From positions 372,001-436,000 of the forward strand of contig NZ_JACHLU010000001.1 in NCBI RefSeq assembly GCF_014204625.1: a stretch of 64,000 nucleotides of DNA, read 5' to 3'. Every line of letters begins with the position of its first letter. The stretch's first letter is position 1. The notes below the pieces were generated by a model. It saw only the letters and a list, made by a program, of their open reading frames with translations. It searched no databases and had not been told where the DNA came from. Source of the DNA: Gillisella vitis. Lineage in GTDB: Bacteria; Pseudomonadota; Alphaproteobacteria; Rhizobiales; Rhizobiaceae. Shown one piece after another: positions 38,455-45,920 of the stretch. Position numbers and translations under genes: made by a program.

Positions 38455-39396
38455 TTGCTCCCAGTCCTTGGACTGGGGGCGGGTCTTATCAAATCCAATT
38501 CGGATAAAAAGGCTGCGCAAAAGCAGGCTAATCAGCAATATGCTAATGATATGGCCGCCGCTGAAAAGCAGCGCGAATGGTATTTGCAAGATCGTGTTGA
38601 AGAACGTCAATATAATGAGGCTCGTGAAGATGAGGCTCGTGCATATGATCGCGCTCAACTCGATGAAACTCGTCAATATAGCCGTCAAGTCATCTCAAAT
38701 CTTGTTGAAGATGCTGAGGCGGCGGGGTTTAATCCTTTGACGGTTATGCGCAGTGGCGGTGCCTCGTCTTATAACGCTTCGGCGGGTTTGGCTCCGCTCT
38801 CTGCTACCCGCCTCACCTCTTCGCCTTCGCAGTTATCGACTGTTCCATCGCGGCAAGCTGTTGGCGGTTCGTCTGTCGGTTCTGCGGCTGGCGCTGTTGG
38901 TGACTTTCTTTCTAACTTTGATCCGTTCGCGGACACAAAGAAAGAGCAAGAATATCGGCTGGTAGAAAGTCAGATTGCCGCGCTCAATGCGTCGGCTTTG
39001 TCTGGCGCTTCTCGCGGGTCTGCGTCCTATGCGTCTTCGGATTTTGAGCGGCGCTTGTCTGGTCAAGGTGCCGCCCTTTCAAAAGGTGGCACTGCCACTC
39101 TTGTCAAGCGCGGGACAGGTGCCGGTGATAACGGTGAGATACTTAACGCTTGGACCGATTGGTATGATCGGGACGGGAAGATTATTTCCCTTCCAAATCC
39201 AAACCTTCCTGAAACAGAGCAATTTATGGTGGAGCCCGCTGGTAAACTCCACAATGCGATTGTTCGACCTATCGAACGTGATTTCAAGGATGCGTGGATC
39301 ACGCGCCGCGATTTAACGCCCGCTGAAAAAAAGCGGGTCGAAGATAGTTGGCTTCCGGCTTGGGTGCCGCGATTTAGCTACAAGTCTAATCGGTAA
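38455..39396 (+). CDS. Microvirus DNA pilot protein (VP2/H-like)
   Basis: A 313-aa protein. An N-terminal hydrophobic segment (PVLGLGAGLI) is followed by a long helical, charged stretch (residues 15-85, QRWY/DRVEERQYNEAREDEARAYDR-type composition) and then the hallmark AEAAGFNPLTVMRSGGASS, the equivalent of the AGxNPL motif of Microviridae pilot proteins. These proteins form the conduit that delivers DNA through the envelope. The start is not firm: only TTG (38455) or CTG (38446) codons follow the upstream TAA in this frame, with GGAGGG at 38430-38435 as ribosome site. Confidence 0.85.
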   Translation: MLPVLGLGAGLIKSNSDKKAAQKQANQQYANDMAAAEKQREWYLQDRVEERQYNEAREDEARAYDRAQLDETRQYSRQVISNLVEDAEAAGFNPLTVMRSGGASSYNASAGLAPLSATRLTSSPSQLSTVPSRQAVGGSSVGSAAGAVGDFLSNFDPFADTKKEQEYRLVESQIAALNASALSGASRGSASYASSDFERRLSGQGAALSKGGTATLVKRGTGAGDNGEILNAWTDWYDRDGKIISLPNPNLPETEQFMVEPAGKLHNAIVRPIERDFKDAWITRRDLTPAEKKRVEDSWLPAWVPRFSYKSNR

Positions 39397-39495
39397 TAAA
39401 TCGAGCTTCCTATAAGGAATAGTGCGCTTGTTATTACCGCTATGAATATCATTGCAAGTAAATCAAGTGCGAATTTCTGAATAGGAGTCATCTCT

Positions 39496-39588
39496 ATGTC
39501 CTCTCGTAAAGGTTGCTCGTCGTGTAGGCGACGGGCGGCGAAAATAAAGAAGTTTTTCAAGCGAATCAAGAAAGGATTTCGCAAATGA
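39496..39588 (+). CDS. J-like basic DNA-binding peptide of the microvirus
   Basis: A 30-aa peptide read directly from the sequence: ATG at 39496 behind ATAGGAG, TGA at 39586-39588 overlapping the capsid gene start. The composition is extreme: 14 of 30 residues are Lys or Arg, in clusters such as CRRRAAKIKKFFKRIKK, with no acidic residue. Microviridae encode a J/VP8-type peptide of this size and charge that binds the packaged ssDNA, and it normally lies directly before the major capsid gene. Position, size and charge agree. Two cysteines near the N-terminus are unusual. Confidence 0.85.
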   Translation: MSSRKGCSSCRRRAAKIKKFFKRIKKGFRK

Positions 39589-41219
39589 ATGGTCCAAACT
39601 CTGTCAACGTTAATCGTACGCGAACGCAACCACTTGTTGCTCCTCGCACTATGCGCAGGCATAGCGCACGTGGGATTACCTCCCTCCCTGCGGGAAAAAT
39701 GGTGCCGATTTGCGCATTTCCACTTCTGCGAGAAGATGGTGTGCGCTCTGGTCGTCTTCGTTTTTCATTTGAAATGATGGAAACCGCTGAAGTGTTGATG
39801 AACGCTGTCAACGTTCGCGTCATGGCTTATCTTGTGCCAATGCTTGCTCTTGATCGTTTCAACGGTTCTATGGATCAGTTGAACCTTTCTTATGAAGGTA
39901 AGCCTCCGCTCGATGGTGCGCAGGTCGTGCCATTCATCGAGACAAATCCGTTCATTAACGGCGGCAATGGTTGGCCTATCCATAAGTATTTGGGTGTTCA
40001 TCATCCGGGTGGGCGTCTGGTCAATACGTCATATACTGAAGCGTACAATCAGATTTGGAATTTTCGGGCAAAAAATCGGTCTCCTGATCTTGCGCTTCGC
40101 ACTCGAATGGATGGCAATCTGGCACCTGCGTTTTGGTCGCATGAGCGTTTTTCGCATATTGTGCCTGACTTTGACCAAGCCGTGATTGACGGTGAGGTTC
40201 CGCTCAACGTCGTTAACGCTGTGATGCCTGTCCGTGACGGGAACGGTGGCAATCGCGTTGTTTTCAAGGGCGCTCTTGACGGTAAGCAGCGTGTTTTGGT
40301 TACGGCTGCCGGTTCAAATCAACCAATTCTTGATAATGCTGGTGCTAATCCGACCGTTACTCAAGAGTATTTACTCGCTGGCATGTTTGCAGAGTTGCAA
40401 GAGAACGGTATTACAGTCTCTCTTTCGAATATTGAGATGGCGCGAAAGACGCAAGCTTTTGCAAGGCTTCGTCAGCAATACAACATGCATGAAGATCACA
40501 TCATCAACTTGTTGATGGATGCAATTTCTATTCCAGAGCAATCTTTGAAACAGCCTATGTTGCTGGCTGATAAAAAGACGATTTTTGGCATGTCTAAGCG
40601 CTATGCGTCTGACGCTGGCAACCTGACCGAAAGCGTGGTCAACGGTATGACTGTTGTTGACATGTCCCTTCAAGTGCCGCGCATCGGCACTGGCGGCATT
40701 GTCATGGTCGTGGCTGAAATCACACCGGATCAACTCTTTGAACGTCAAGAGGATCCTTGGTTAATGACAACTCATGTTGATCAATTGCCAGCGTATTTGC
40801 GCGATACGCTCGATCCTGAAAAGGTCGACGTTGTTAAAAACAGTCGCATTGATGTTTCTCATAACAATCCAAACGCGACTTTTGGCTATGAGCCTCTTAA
40901 TGCTCGCTGGAATGTTGACGCTCCTCGCGTCGGTGGCAAGTTCTATCGGCCTGCTGTCAATACTGGTTTTGATGAACTTCGCCAGCGTATCTGGGCTGTC
41001 GAGACTGTTAACCCAACGCTTTCGACCGATTTCTATTTGTGTACGAATATGCACACGAAACCTTTCGTCGTGACCAATCAAGACCCCTTCGAGGTAGTTG
41101 TCCAGGGCGATCTTATGATCGAGGGCAACACTGTGTTCGGTGGTCATCTTGTCGAAGCTACTGACGACTATGAAAAAGTTCTTTCGGTCGCTCCACAATC
41201 CCGAATTGAAAAGGATTAA
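39585..41219 (+). CDS. Microvirus major capsid protein (VP1/F-like)
   Basis: A 544-aa protein whose ATG overlaps the J-like peptide stop (ATGA). The start region PNSVNVNRTRTQPLVAPRTM, the segment GKMVPICAFPLLREDG and later ETNPFINGG and NIEMARKTQAFARL fit the F-type jelly-roll capsid of Microviridae, and the length is normal for gokushovirus-like viruses. Sixty copies would form the T=1 shell. It is intact, supporting a functional prophage. Wobble positions are strongly T-biased (CGT, GCT and CTT dominate), unlike the flanking host genes. Confidence 0.93.
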   Translation: MNGPNSVNVNRTRTQPLVAPRTMRRHSARGITSLPAGKMVPICAFPLLREDGVRSGRLRFSFEMMETAEVLMNAVNVRVMAYLVPMLALDRFNGSMDQLNLSYEGKPPLDGAQVVPFIETNPFINGGNGWPIHKYLGVHHPGGRLVNTSYTEAYNQIWNFRAKNRSPDLALRTRMDGNLAPAFWSHERFSHIVPDFDQAVIDGEVPLNVVNAVMPVRDGNGGNRVVFKGALDGKQRVLVTAAGSNQPILDNAGANPTVTQEYLLAGMFAELQENGITVSLSNIEMARKTQAFARLRQQYNMHEDHIINLLMDAISIPEQSLKQPMLLADKKTIFGMSKRYASDAGNLTESVVNGMTVVDMSLQVPRIGTGGIVMVVAEITPDQLFERQEDPWLMTTHVDQLPAYLRDTLDPEKVDVVKNSRIDVSHNNPNATFGYEPLNARWNVDAPRVGGKFYRPAVNTGFDELRQRIWAVETVNPTLSTDFYLCTNMHTKPFVVTNQDPFEVVVQGDLMIEGNTVFGGHLVEATDDYEKVLSVAPQSRIEKD

Positions 41220-41222
41220 AAC

Positions 41223-41843
41223 ATGGTTTTGAAGCTTAATTCTCTTTCGCGTTGGTCTGTTCTTCCTGCGAACCAAGCAATTGTTTTTGCTGGTGATGAT
41301 CTCGGTGAGCGCACGGTTCGTCTGAACCTCAATCTTGAGGCTGTGACTTCATTCTTCATTGCGTTCGGCAAGGATGAAATGTTTCTTGTTACTATGCAGC
41401 CGGGTGTTGACACTGTTGAGTTCTCTGCTGCTGGAACCTTTCGCGTTTATGCTGAGGAGGGTTCTGGTGCTGTGCTTTATCAAAGCGCGGACCTTGAACC
41501 GACGTTCTCGGAAATCGTTGATCCTGTGATCTTCACAAAGATTGCTAATCGGCGTCATCGCAATCCAGAGTTGGAAGAGATGATGTTCCGCATGAATATG
41601 AATATTGAGCGCCGATTGGCTGAGCAAGCTCATGAGCTTGAAGCTGCGTTCGAGCGTCGGCGTTTGGAGGCTGAAAATGCAAGACCATCAGAACAAGTTC
41701 AATCCGCTGCGCCGGGAAGCGTTGCTGGCTCTGGTGGCTCGGAAATACAGCCACAAAAGCCAGTTGGTGACCAATCCAGCGAAGCGGGCGTCGTCGGTTC
41801 TGGCAGCGAACCGCAGGGAGGCGATAGTGGCGGACAAGCCTGA
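41223..41843 (+). CDS. Microvirus putative structural protein
   Basis: A 206-aa protein starting 3 bases after the capsid stop. The first 100 residues look like a compact beta domain (RTVRLNLNLEAVTSFFIAFG, VDTVEFSAAGTFRVYAEEG). Then comes a helical stretch (RRHRNPELEEMMFRMNMNIERR) and a disordered Gly/Ser/Gln tail. I do not recognise the family. Its position after VP1 and co-direction suggest a scaffold or spike-like protein, but this is inference. Its last 167 bases overlap the next gene in another frame, a compression typical of small ssDNA phages. Confidence 0.65.
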   Translation: MVLKLNSLSRWSVLPANQAIVFAGDDLGERTVRLNLNLEAVTSFFIAFGKDEMFLVTMQPGVDTVEFSAAGTFRVYAEEGSGAVLYQSADLEPTFSEIVDPVIFTKIANRRHRNPELEEMMFRMNMNIERRLAEQAHELEAAFERRRLEAENARPSEQVQSAAPGSVAGSGGSEIQPQKPVGDQSSEAGVVGSGSEPQGGDSGGQA

Positions 41844-42321
41844 ATTTATTTCGCCTCCTGACGGCGAAAAATACAGTGCCGAGCTTCGTGGCATGATCGA
41901 TCGATCATTTATTGCGTCTGATCGTCATAAGGGTCAGCACAACCGTGCTGACCGCTCCCGCGTTCATCCTGAGATCGTCGAATTTGAGCGTGTGTTTATC
42001 AAGCGCATGGCTAAACTCGGTGTTCCGATGTTCGCGCATTGCGTCTATCGCTCTGATACAGAGCAACAGCGCCTGTATGTTCGCGGAAATAGTCGCGCAA
42101 AGCCGGGGCAATCGCCCCATGCTTACGGCTTTGCGGTCGATCTCGTCCACGGCACAAAGGCGTGGGACTTGACACGCAAGCAGTGGGACCTTGTCGGTCA
42201 TGTCGGCAAGGAAGTGGCTGCGTCGCTTGGCCTTCATGTCGTTTGGGGCGGTGATTGGTCGTTTTACGATCCAGCCCATTGGGAACTAGCTGGCTGGCGC
42301 TCACTTCCCCGTTCTATTTAA
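41677..42321 (+). CDS. Microvirus M15-type peptidoglycan peptidase (lysin)
   Basis: A 214-aa protein from the ATG at 41677, 8 bases after GGAGG; the frame is open from 41605. The C-terminal 120 residues match the M15/VanY-like fold: HCVYRSDTEQQRLYVRGNS, zinc motif SPHAYGFAVDL (HxxxxxxD), and the final VVWGGDW...DPAHWEL with the third ligand histidine. M15 enzymes cut peptide cross-bridges of peptidoglycan. The basic N-terminal 70 residues have no family. Most enteric microviruses lack such an enzyme, so its presence marks an alphaproteobacterial lineage. It overlaps the preceding gene by 167 bases. Confidence 0.87.
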   Translation: MQDHQNKFNPLRREALLALVARKYSHKSQLVTNPAKRASSVLAANRREAIVADKPEFISPPDGEKYSAELRGMIDRSFIASDRHKGQHNRADRSRVHPEIVEFERVFIKRMAKLGVPMFAHCVYRSDTEQQRLYVRGNSRAKPGQSPHAYGFAVDLVHGTKAWDLTRKQWDLVGHVGKEVAASLGLHVVWGGDWSFYDPAHWELAGWRSLPRSI

Positions 42322-42484
42322 GCCTCTTCGGCATTTGAGAAGCGTGCTCGCCGCTTGTTCGGCGGGTGCGTAGCTGTGTCTGCATGGCTTTTGTAGTGAT
42401 CCATAACTCGGAAAAAGTCATGCTGATACAGCGTTCTACCTCTTTCTTGGTAATAGGTGCATTTAGTGACAGGACACTTCGAAC

Positions 42485-43561
42485 ATGTGTATCAATCCGG
42501 TGAAAATTAGCGATATTGGCGTAGTGGCCTGTCGCGTATGCTGGCAATGTCGGGAAACCAAAGTCGATGATTGGGTTGGACGTAACATTGCCGAAAGTAA
42601 GACTGCAACGGCGTCTCATGTTGTTACTCTGACATACGGTCAGGATATGACAACGGGCGATACGGATCATATCCGGGCCTCCGTTCTGACTTACTCCGAT
42701 GTGCAAAAATATCTCAAATATCTGCGTTCTGACGGCTTCCCTGTCAGGTATTTCGTCGTTGGCGAATACGGCTCTATGAAAGGCCGCGCTCATTGGCACA
42801 TCATTCTCTATTGGCAGGACTCTGTTCCTGACCACGTACTGAGAGAAAACTTCATTGAAAAACATTGGCCCCATGGTTGGTCTTATTGGGACAAGTCCAC
42901 TCCTGAGGCTGTGCGATATGCTTGCAAGTATCTTCTTAAAGATGCTGCTGATGAAGAAAAGCAAGGCTGGGGTCCAATGGTTTCTAAGAAGCCGCCTCTG
43001 GGTCATGAGTATTTCAAGCGCCTTGCGCATGAATATCTTGAGGCGGGCTTGTCTCCTCAAACTCTGTTCTACACTTTCACGGATGTTAGCCGTGTGCCCC
43101 GCTCGTTGCGCGCTAAAACTCACAAGCAATTCCGGGGTGCTGCGAAGCCTGTGCAATTCAGGATGACGCACAAGACGGCTGAGAACTTTCTCGAATATTT
43201 CGTCGGAATATGGCGTGAACGTCATGACGACGACCCCCCACGCTCGGAAATCATATGGGCGTACATTCACGGTACGCTGCAAGATTATTGGGCTGAAATC
43301 GCTGCACCTCGTTATGAGCGTCAAGCGAAGGGGCCTGTGCCCCTCGCCCCTCCTTTCGAGGGTGCGATTGTGCAGTTTTGCGAGAAAGCAAACTGCTATT
43401 TCACTGATACAGCCGGTAGTCGGCTTTGGTTTTCATCTGACTGTGAAGGGGATGCTTGGTGGCACGTAAAAATAAAACCAAAAAAACACAATCGGTACGA
43501 AACAGAGCGCCTCTGGCGTCTGGCCGGGTTTCAAACTCACGTGCCCGTGATCAACGATTAA
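42485..43561 (+). CDS. Microvirus replication initiator (VP4, HUH endonuclease)
   Basis: A 358-aa rolling-circle initiator. The Cys-rich N-terminus (CINPVKI, CRVCWQCRE) is normal for VP4. Motif 1 is SHVVTLTYGQD. Motif 2, the metal-binding HUH, is GRAHWHIILYW with H103 and H105. Motif 3 is RYACKYLLKDA with candidate catalytic Y145 and Y149 around K148. It nicks the plus-strand origin and starts rolling-circle replication. The gap of about 160 bases before it is the likeliest place for non-coding signals. A 336-codon frame on the opposite strand (42314-43324) is only its mirror. Confidence 0.93.
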   Translation: MCINPVKISDIGVVACRVCWQCRETKVDDWVGRNIAESKTATASHVVTLTYGQDMTTGDTDHIRASVLTYSDVQKYLKYLRSDGFPVRYFVVGEYGSMKGRAHWHIILYWQDSVPDHVLRENFIEKHWPHGWSYWDKSTPEAVRYACKYLLKDAADEEKQGWGPMVSKKPPLGHEYFKRLAHEYLEAGLSPQTLFYTFTDVSRVPRSLRAKTHKQFRGAAKPVQFRMTHKTAENFLEYFVGIWRERHDDDPPRSEIIWAYIHGTLQDYWAEIAAPRYERQAKGPVPLAPPFEGAIVQFCEKANCYFTDTAGSRLWFSSDCEGDAWWHVKIKPKKHNRYETERLWRLAGFQTHVPVIND

Positions 43562-43938
43562 TTCTTGATCTCGCTTTTCGTCCGGTTTTTAACCTCCCTC
43601 CTCTTACCTCGCGTTCTCGCGTTTCTCGGTCTTCGTCGGCTTATGCTGACGTTCCAGCTTCTCCGGCCCCCCGGTCGGCTGGATTTTCTCAACCTGTTGC
43701 TGCTCGTGCTAAGTCTGCCCTGGCTAAGTCTGCAACGGTTAAGAAGCCTGCAAAGGTTGTCCAACCTGCCCGCAAACATTCTAACCTGTCTCTAGCTGTC
43801 ACACTTGAGCCTGACGTAAGGAAGTCGTCTGAAAGGGCGCGCGAAAATAATGTGTGTAAAAAGCGTCCTGACAGTAAAATTGCGGCTCGTTCTCGCGGTG
43901 CTTCTGGTTCGAGAAAAAAGTTTGTTCCGTGGTGTTGA
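43459..43938 (+). CDS. Basic C-terminal microvirus protein of unknown function
   Basis: A 159-aa protein; GTG at 43459 follows AAGGGG. It overlaps the replication gene by about 100 bases in another frame. It is very basic and low-complexity, rich in Arg, Lys, Ser, Ala and Pro (ARKNKTKK, RAKSALAKSATVKKPAK, SRGASGSRKKF), with no hydrophobic core, so a nucleic-acid-binding role is possible. A second, leucine-rich frame lies inside it (43565-43795). It could also be a by-product of base bias in a region kept for other reasons; conservation would decide. Confidence 0.5.
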   Translation: MARKNKTKKTQSVRNRAPLASGRVSNSRARDQRLILDLAFRPVFNLPPLTSRSRVSRSSSAYADVPASPAPRSAGFSQPVAARAKSALAKSATVKKPAKVVQPARKHSNLSLAVTLEPDVRKSSERARENNVCKKRPDSKIAARSRGASGSRKKFVPWC

Positions 43939-44022
43939 CAACCTTTGAAATTTGATACATTGCTGTAAAGCAAATGTAACCATCTATCCTTCTGCTTTCT
44001 CATTGTCACTAACCTGTTGAAA

Positions 44023-44040
44023 TTCCACAATCTACATTAT
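44023..44040. other. dif-like attachment site, right (attR)
   Basis: TTCCACAATCTACATTAT, one mismatch from the left copy. Combining the host halves of both sites recreates an uninterrupted dif-like 28-mer; the phage halves give attP. It lies 30 bases before the methyltransferase gene. Confidence 0.85.
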
Positions 44041-44069
44041 GGCAATTTGAACATGGGAAAAACCAGAGA

Positions 44070-44858
44070 ATGACAGAAAAAGACAGGACATCTGAGGACG
44101 ATAACCTGCTGGGCTTCACGCGGGCGTTTAATCCGGCTGAACAAGCGGCCCGTCATCAGCTTGAAGAGGCCATGCGCTTGTCGCCAATCCCGCGCAATGA
44201 GCGCATGGATAACCTCGCGCTCTTCGCAGACCATCTTCTGCTCGGTCGCATCCTGTTCATGAATCACATCTACCGCTTGATTCTGGAAACGCCGGGTGTG
44301 GTGATGGAATTCGGTACCCGTTGGGGACAGAACCTGTCGATCTTCACGAACTTGCGCACACTTTACGAGCCAACTCATTATCATCGCAAGATCATCGGCT
44401 TTGACACATTCTCGGGTTTCGTAGACATCGCGCCGCAAGATGGTACTTCTGTATACGCTCAGCCTGGAAATGTGCGTACCACGCAGGGGTATGAAACGTT
44501 TCTGGAACATCTTCTCTCTGCGCAGGAGGCCTCCAAGCCCTTGCCGCATAAGAAGAAGTTCGAGATTGTGAAAGGCGATGTCCGTGAGACACTGCCGGAT
44601 TATCTGGAGCGTCATCCACAGACGATTATCGCCCTCGCCTATTTCGATATGGATCTTTATGCCCCTACCCGTGATGTGCTCGCCATGATCCGTCCGCGTC
44701 TTGTTCGCGGCAGTGTGGTGGTGCTGGATGAAATTAACGATCCTGGCTTTCCCGGTGAAACGGTGGCCTTGCAGGAGGTCTTCGGCTTAAGTGGGCTGCG
44801 GCTTCAACGTGTGCCTTATCTGAGCGCTCCTTGCTATTTTGTGCATGACATCGCGTAG
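44070..44858 (+). CDS. TylF/MycF-family O-methyltransferase
   Basis: A 262-aa protein with the SAM-binding start VVMEFGTRWGQNLSIF (motif I, acidic residue then GxxxG-like), GFDTFSGF and the family signature AYFDMDLYAPTRDVL, which carries the metal-binding aspartates. TylF-type enzymes methylate sugar or aglycone hydroxyls with Mg2+. In this setting it likely methylates a sugar of the capsule. The ATG lies just 30 bases inside the host DNA next to the prophage, so phage insertion may have replaced or altered its promoter region. Confidence 0.83.
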   Translation: MTEKDRTSEDDNLLGFTRAFNPAEQAARHQLEEAMRLSPIPRNERMDNLALFADHLLLGRILFMNHIYRLILETPGVVMEFGTRWGQNLSIFTNLRTLYEPTHYHRKIIGFDTFSGFVDIAPQDGTSVYAQPGNVRTTQGYETFLEHLLSAQEASKPLPHKKKFEIVKGDVRETLPDYLERHPQTIIALAYFDMDLYAPTRDVLAMIRPRLVRGSVVVLDEINDPGFPGETVALQEVFGLSGLRLQRVPYLSAPCYFVHDIA

Positions 44859-44870
44859 GAGTACCTCGAC

Positions 44871-45764
44871 GTGTCGCGCGTTCATATTGTGGTGTTTGAT
44901 CGGACCCCTGGCTGGACGATCATGAAAGAGGACATTTACGTTGGCCTCTTTCACTGGATTTCCGTGCTCGGACATACAGTGACAATGGATTGCCAACGGA
45001 TGGAGCCACGGGCACTCAACATATTGATTGGAATACAATATCTCTCCCGCGAGCAGATTGCAGACATTGCCGGCTCCAGCTATGATTATGCCGTTTTTGA
45101 TGTCGAGTTCATTGACAACGGCATGGTAAACTACAAACCGGAGACGGCATGGCTGTTCGGTGATGAGGGGCGGCTGTTCTTTGAACGATGCCTGTTCTTC
45201 CTGTCTTATTTCGATATGAGCGTGCGTATGATGTCGGATCTTGGCGTCTATTCCCGCCAGATCACGCCCGGTTACGTGCCACAGTTTGAAAGCGGCTGCC
45301 GCCTGAACGACGCTGAAAAGGATATTGACGTTTTCTTCTTTGGCAATGTGGACGATCATCGGCGTCCGCTTCTGGAGCGCATTGGCGAACAATGTCAGCT
45401 CATTGTGAATACACCTACGGATGTCACCCCACTATTCTTGCGCAATGCACGCGCTGATCGCTCTCGTATCATTCTGAGTTTGGGACGTGCAACGCCTTTT
45501 CATCATATTGGACCCATGCGACTGGTCGCAATGGCGCATTTGCAGGCTTTCGTCCTTTCAGAGCAGACCCAACTCACACAACCGGAAATCTCGGACCTCT
45601 GCGCTTATTGGGAGGATGATCAGGATCCGGTGGATGTCATCCGCTTTTGGCTCAATGCGGCCAGCTTGCGACAAGCGCACGCAGAAGCGGCCTATGAACG
45701 GATGCGGGGGCTTGATCCCTATGCGCCGTTGGTGGCGGTGTTTGAGCAGGCAGCCAGCCGCTGA
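44871..45764 (+). CDS. Glycosyltransferase-like protein, unrecognised family
   Basis: A 297-aa protein starting with a GTG behind AGGAGTACC, 12 bases after the methyltransferase gene, so the two form an operon. The sequence shows a Rossmann-like first strand (RVHIVVFDRTPGW), a central DIDVFFFGNVDDHRRPLLERI and a C-terminal helix pair. The middle segment resembles the donor half of GT-B proteins of the CgeB/YkvP kind, which have the same 'FFG...R...L' pattern. I cannot name a family with confidence. Context argues for a role in the surface glycan. Confidence 0.6.
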   Translation: MSRVHIVVFDRTPGWTIMKEDIYVGLFHWISVLGHTVTMDCQRMEPRALNILIGIQYLSREQIADIAGSSYDYAVFDVEFIDNGMVNYKPETAWLFGDEGRLFFERCLFFLSYFDMSVRMMSDLGVYSRQITPGYVPQFESGCRLNDAEKDIDVFFFGNVDDHRRPLLERIGEQCQLIVNTPTDVTPLFLRNARADRSRIILSLGRATPFHHIGPMRLVAMAHLQAFVLSEQTQLTQPEISDLCAYWEDDQDPVDVIRFWLNAASLRQAHAEAAYERMRGLDPYAPLVAVFEQAASR

Positions 45765-45821
45765 CCCTGCCCCGACGGCTCAGCAACATTGTGCTGAGCC
45801 GCATCCTGCAATCTGCGATGT

Positions 45822-45919
45822 TAGAGTTTGTCAGGGAAAAGTGGAGCCTGACAGACTCTAGCTCTTTCTTTTTCGCATGTACGTTATCGTTTTATTGCGG
45901 ACAATAAAACGCGACATGC
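45822..45919. repeat. Repeat cluster: family A palindrome plus inverted family B element
   Basis: TAGAGTTTGTCAGG ... CCTGACAGACTCTA (45822-45860), then CGCATGTACGTTATCG ... CGCGACATGC (45875-45919), the reverse complement of the family B units at 50466, 52770, 54478 and 61621. The cluster lies between two convergent genes. Confidence 0.8.
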
Positions 45920-45920
45920 T

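Larger units (their letters stand above)
38182..44040 (+). mobile_element. Integrated Microviridae prophage between dif-like repeats
   Basis: A complete ssDNA-phage genome, 5,841 bp from repeat to repeat, with all genes on the plus strand: small membrane protein, pilot protein VP2, J-like basic peptide, major capsid protein VP1, structural candidate, M15-type lysin, replication initiator VP4 and a basic protein. It is bounded by TTCCATAATCTACATTAT (38182-38199) and the one-mismatch copy at 44023-44040. Codons end in T far more often than in neighbouring genes, as expected for an encapsidated ssDNA genome. It carries no integrase, so the host XerC/XerD recombinases are the likely integration machinery. 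All essential genes look intact. Confidence 0.93.

Noticed and set aside
42314..43324. 336-codon open frame opposite the microvirus replication gene
   Set aside because: It mirrors the VP4 gene, whose catalytic motifs are clear; T-rich codons on one strand remove stops on the other. Arg/Ser-rich content without any domain.
38182..44040. Insertion sequence or integron interpretation of the repeat-bounded segment
   Set aside because: No transposase or integrase is present; capsid, pilot and HUH initiator genes identify a microvirus.
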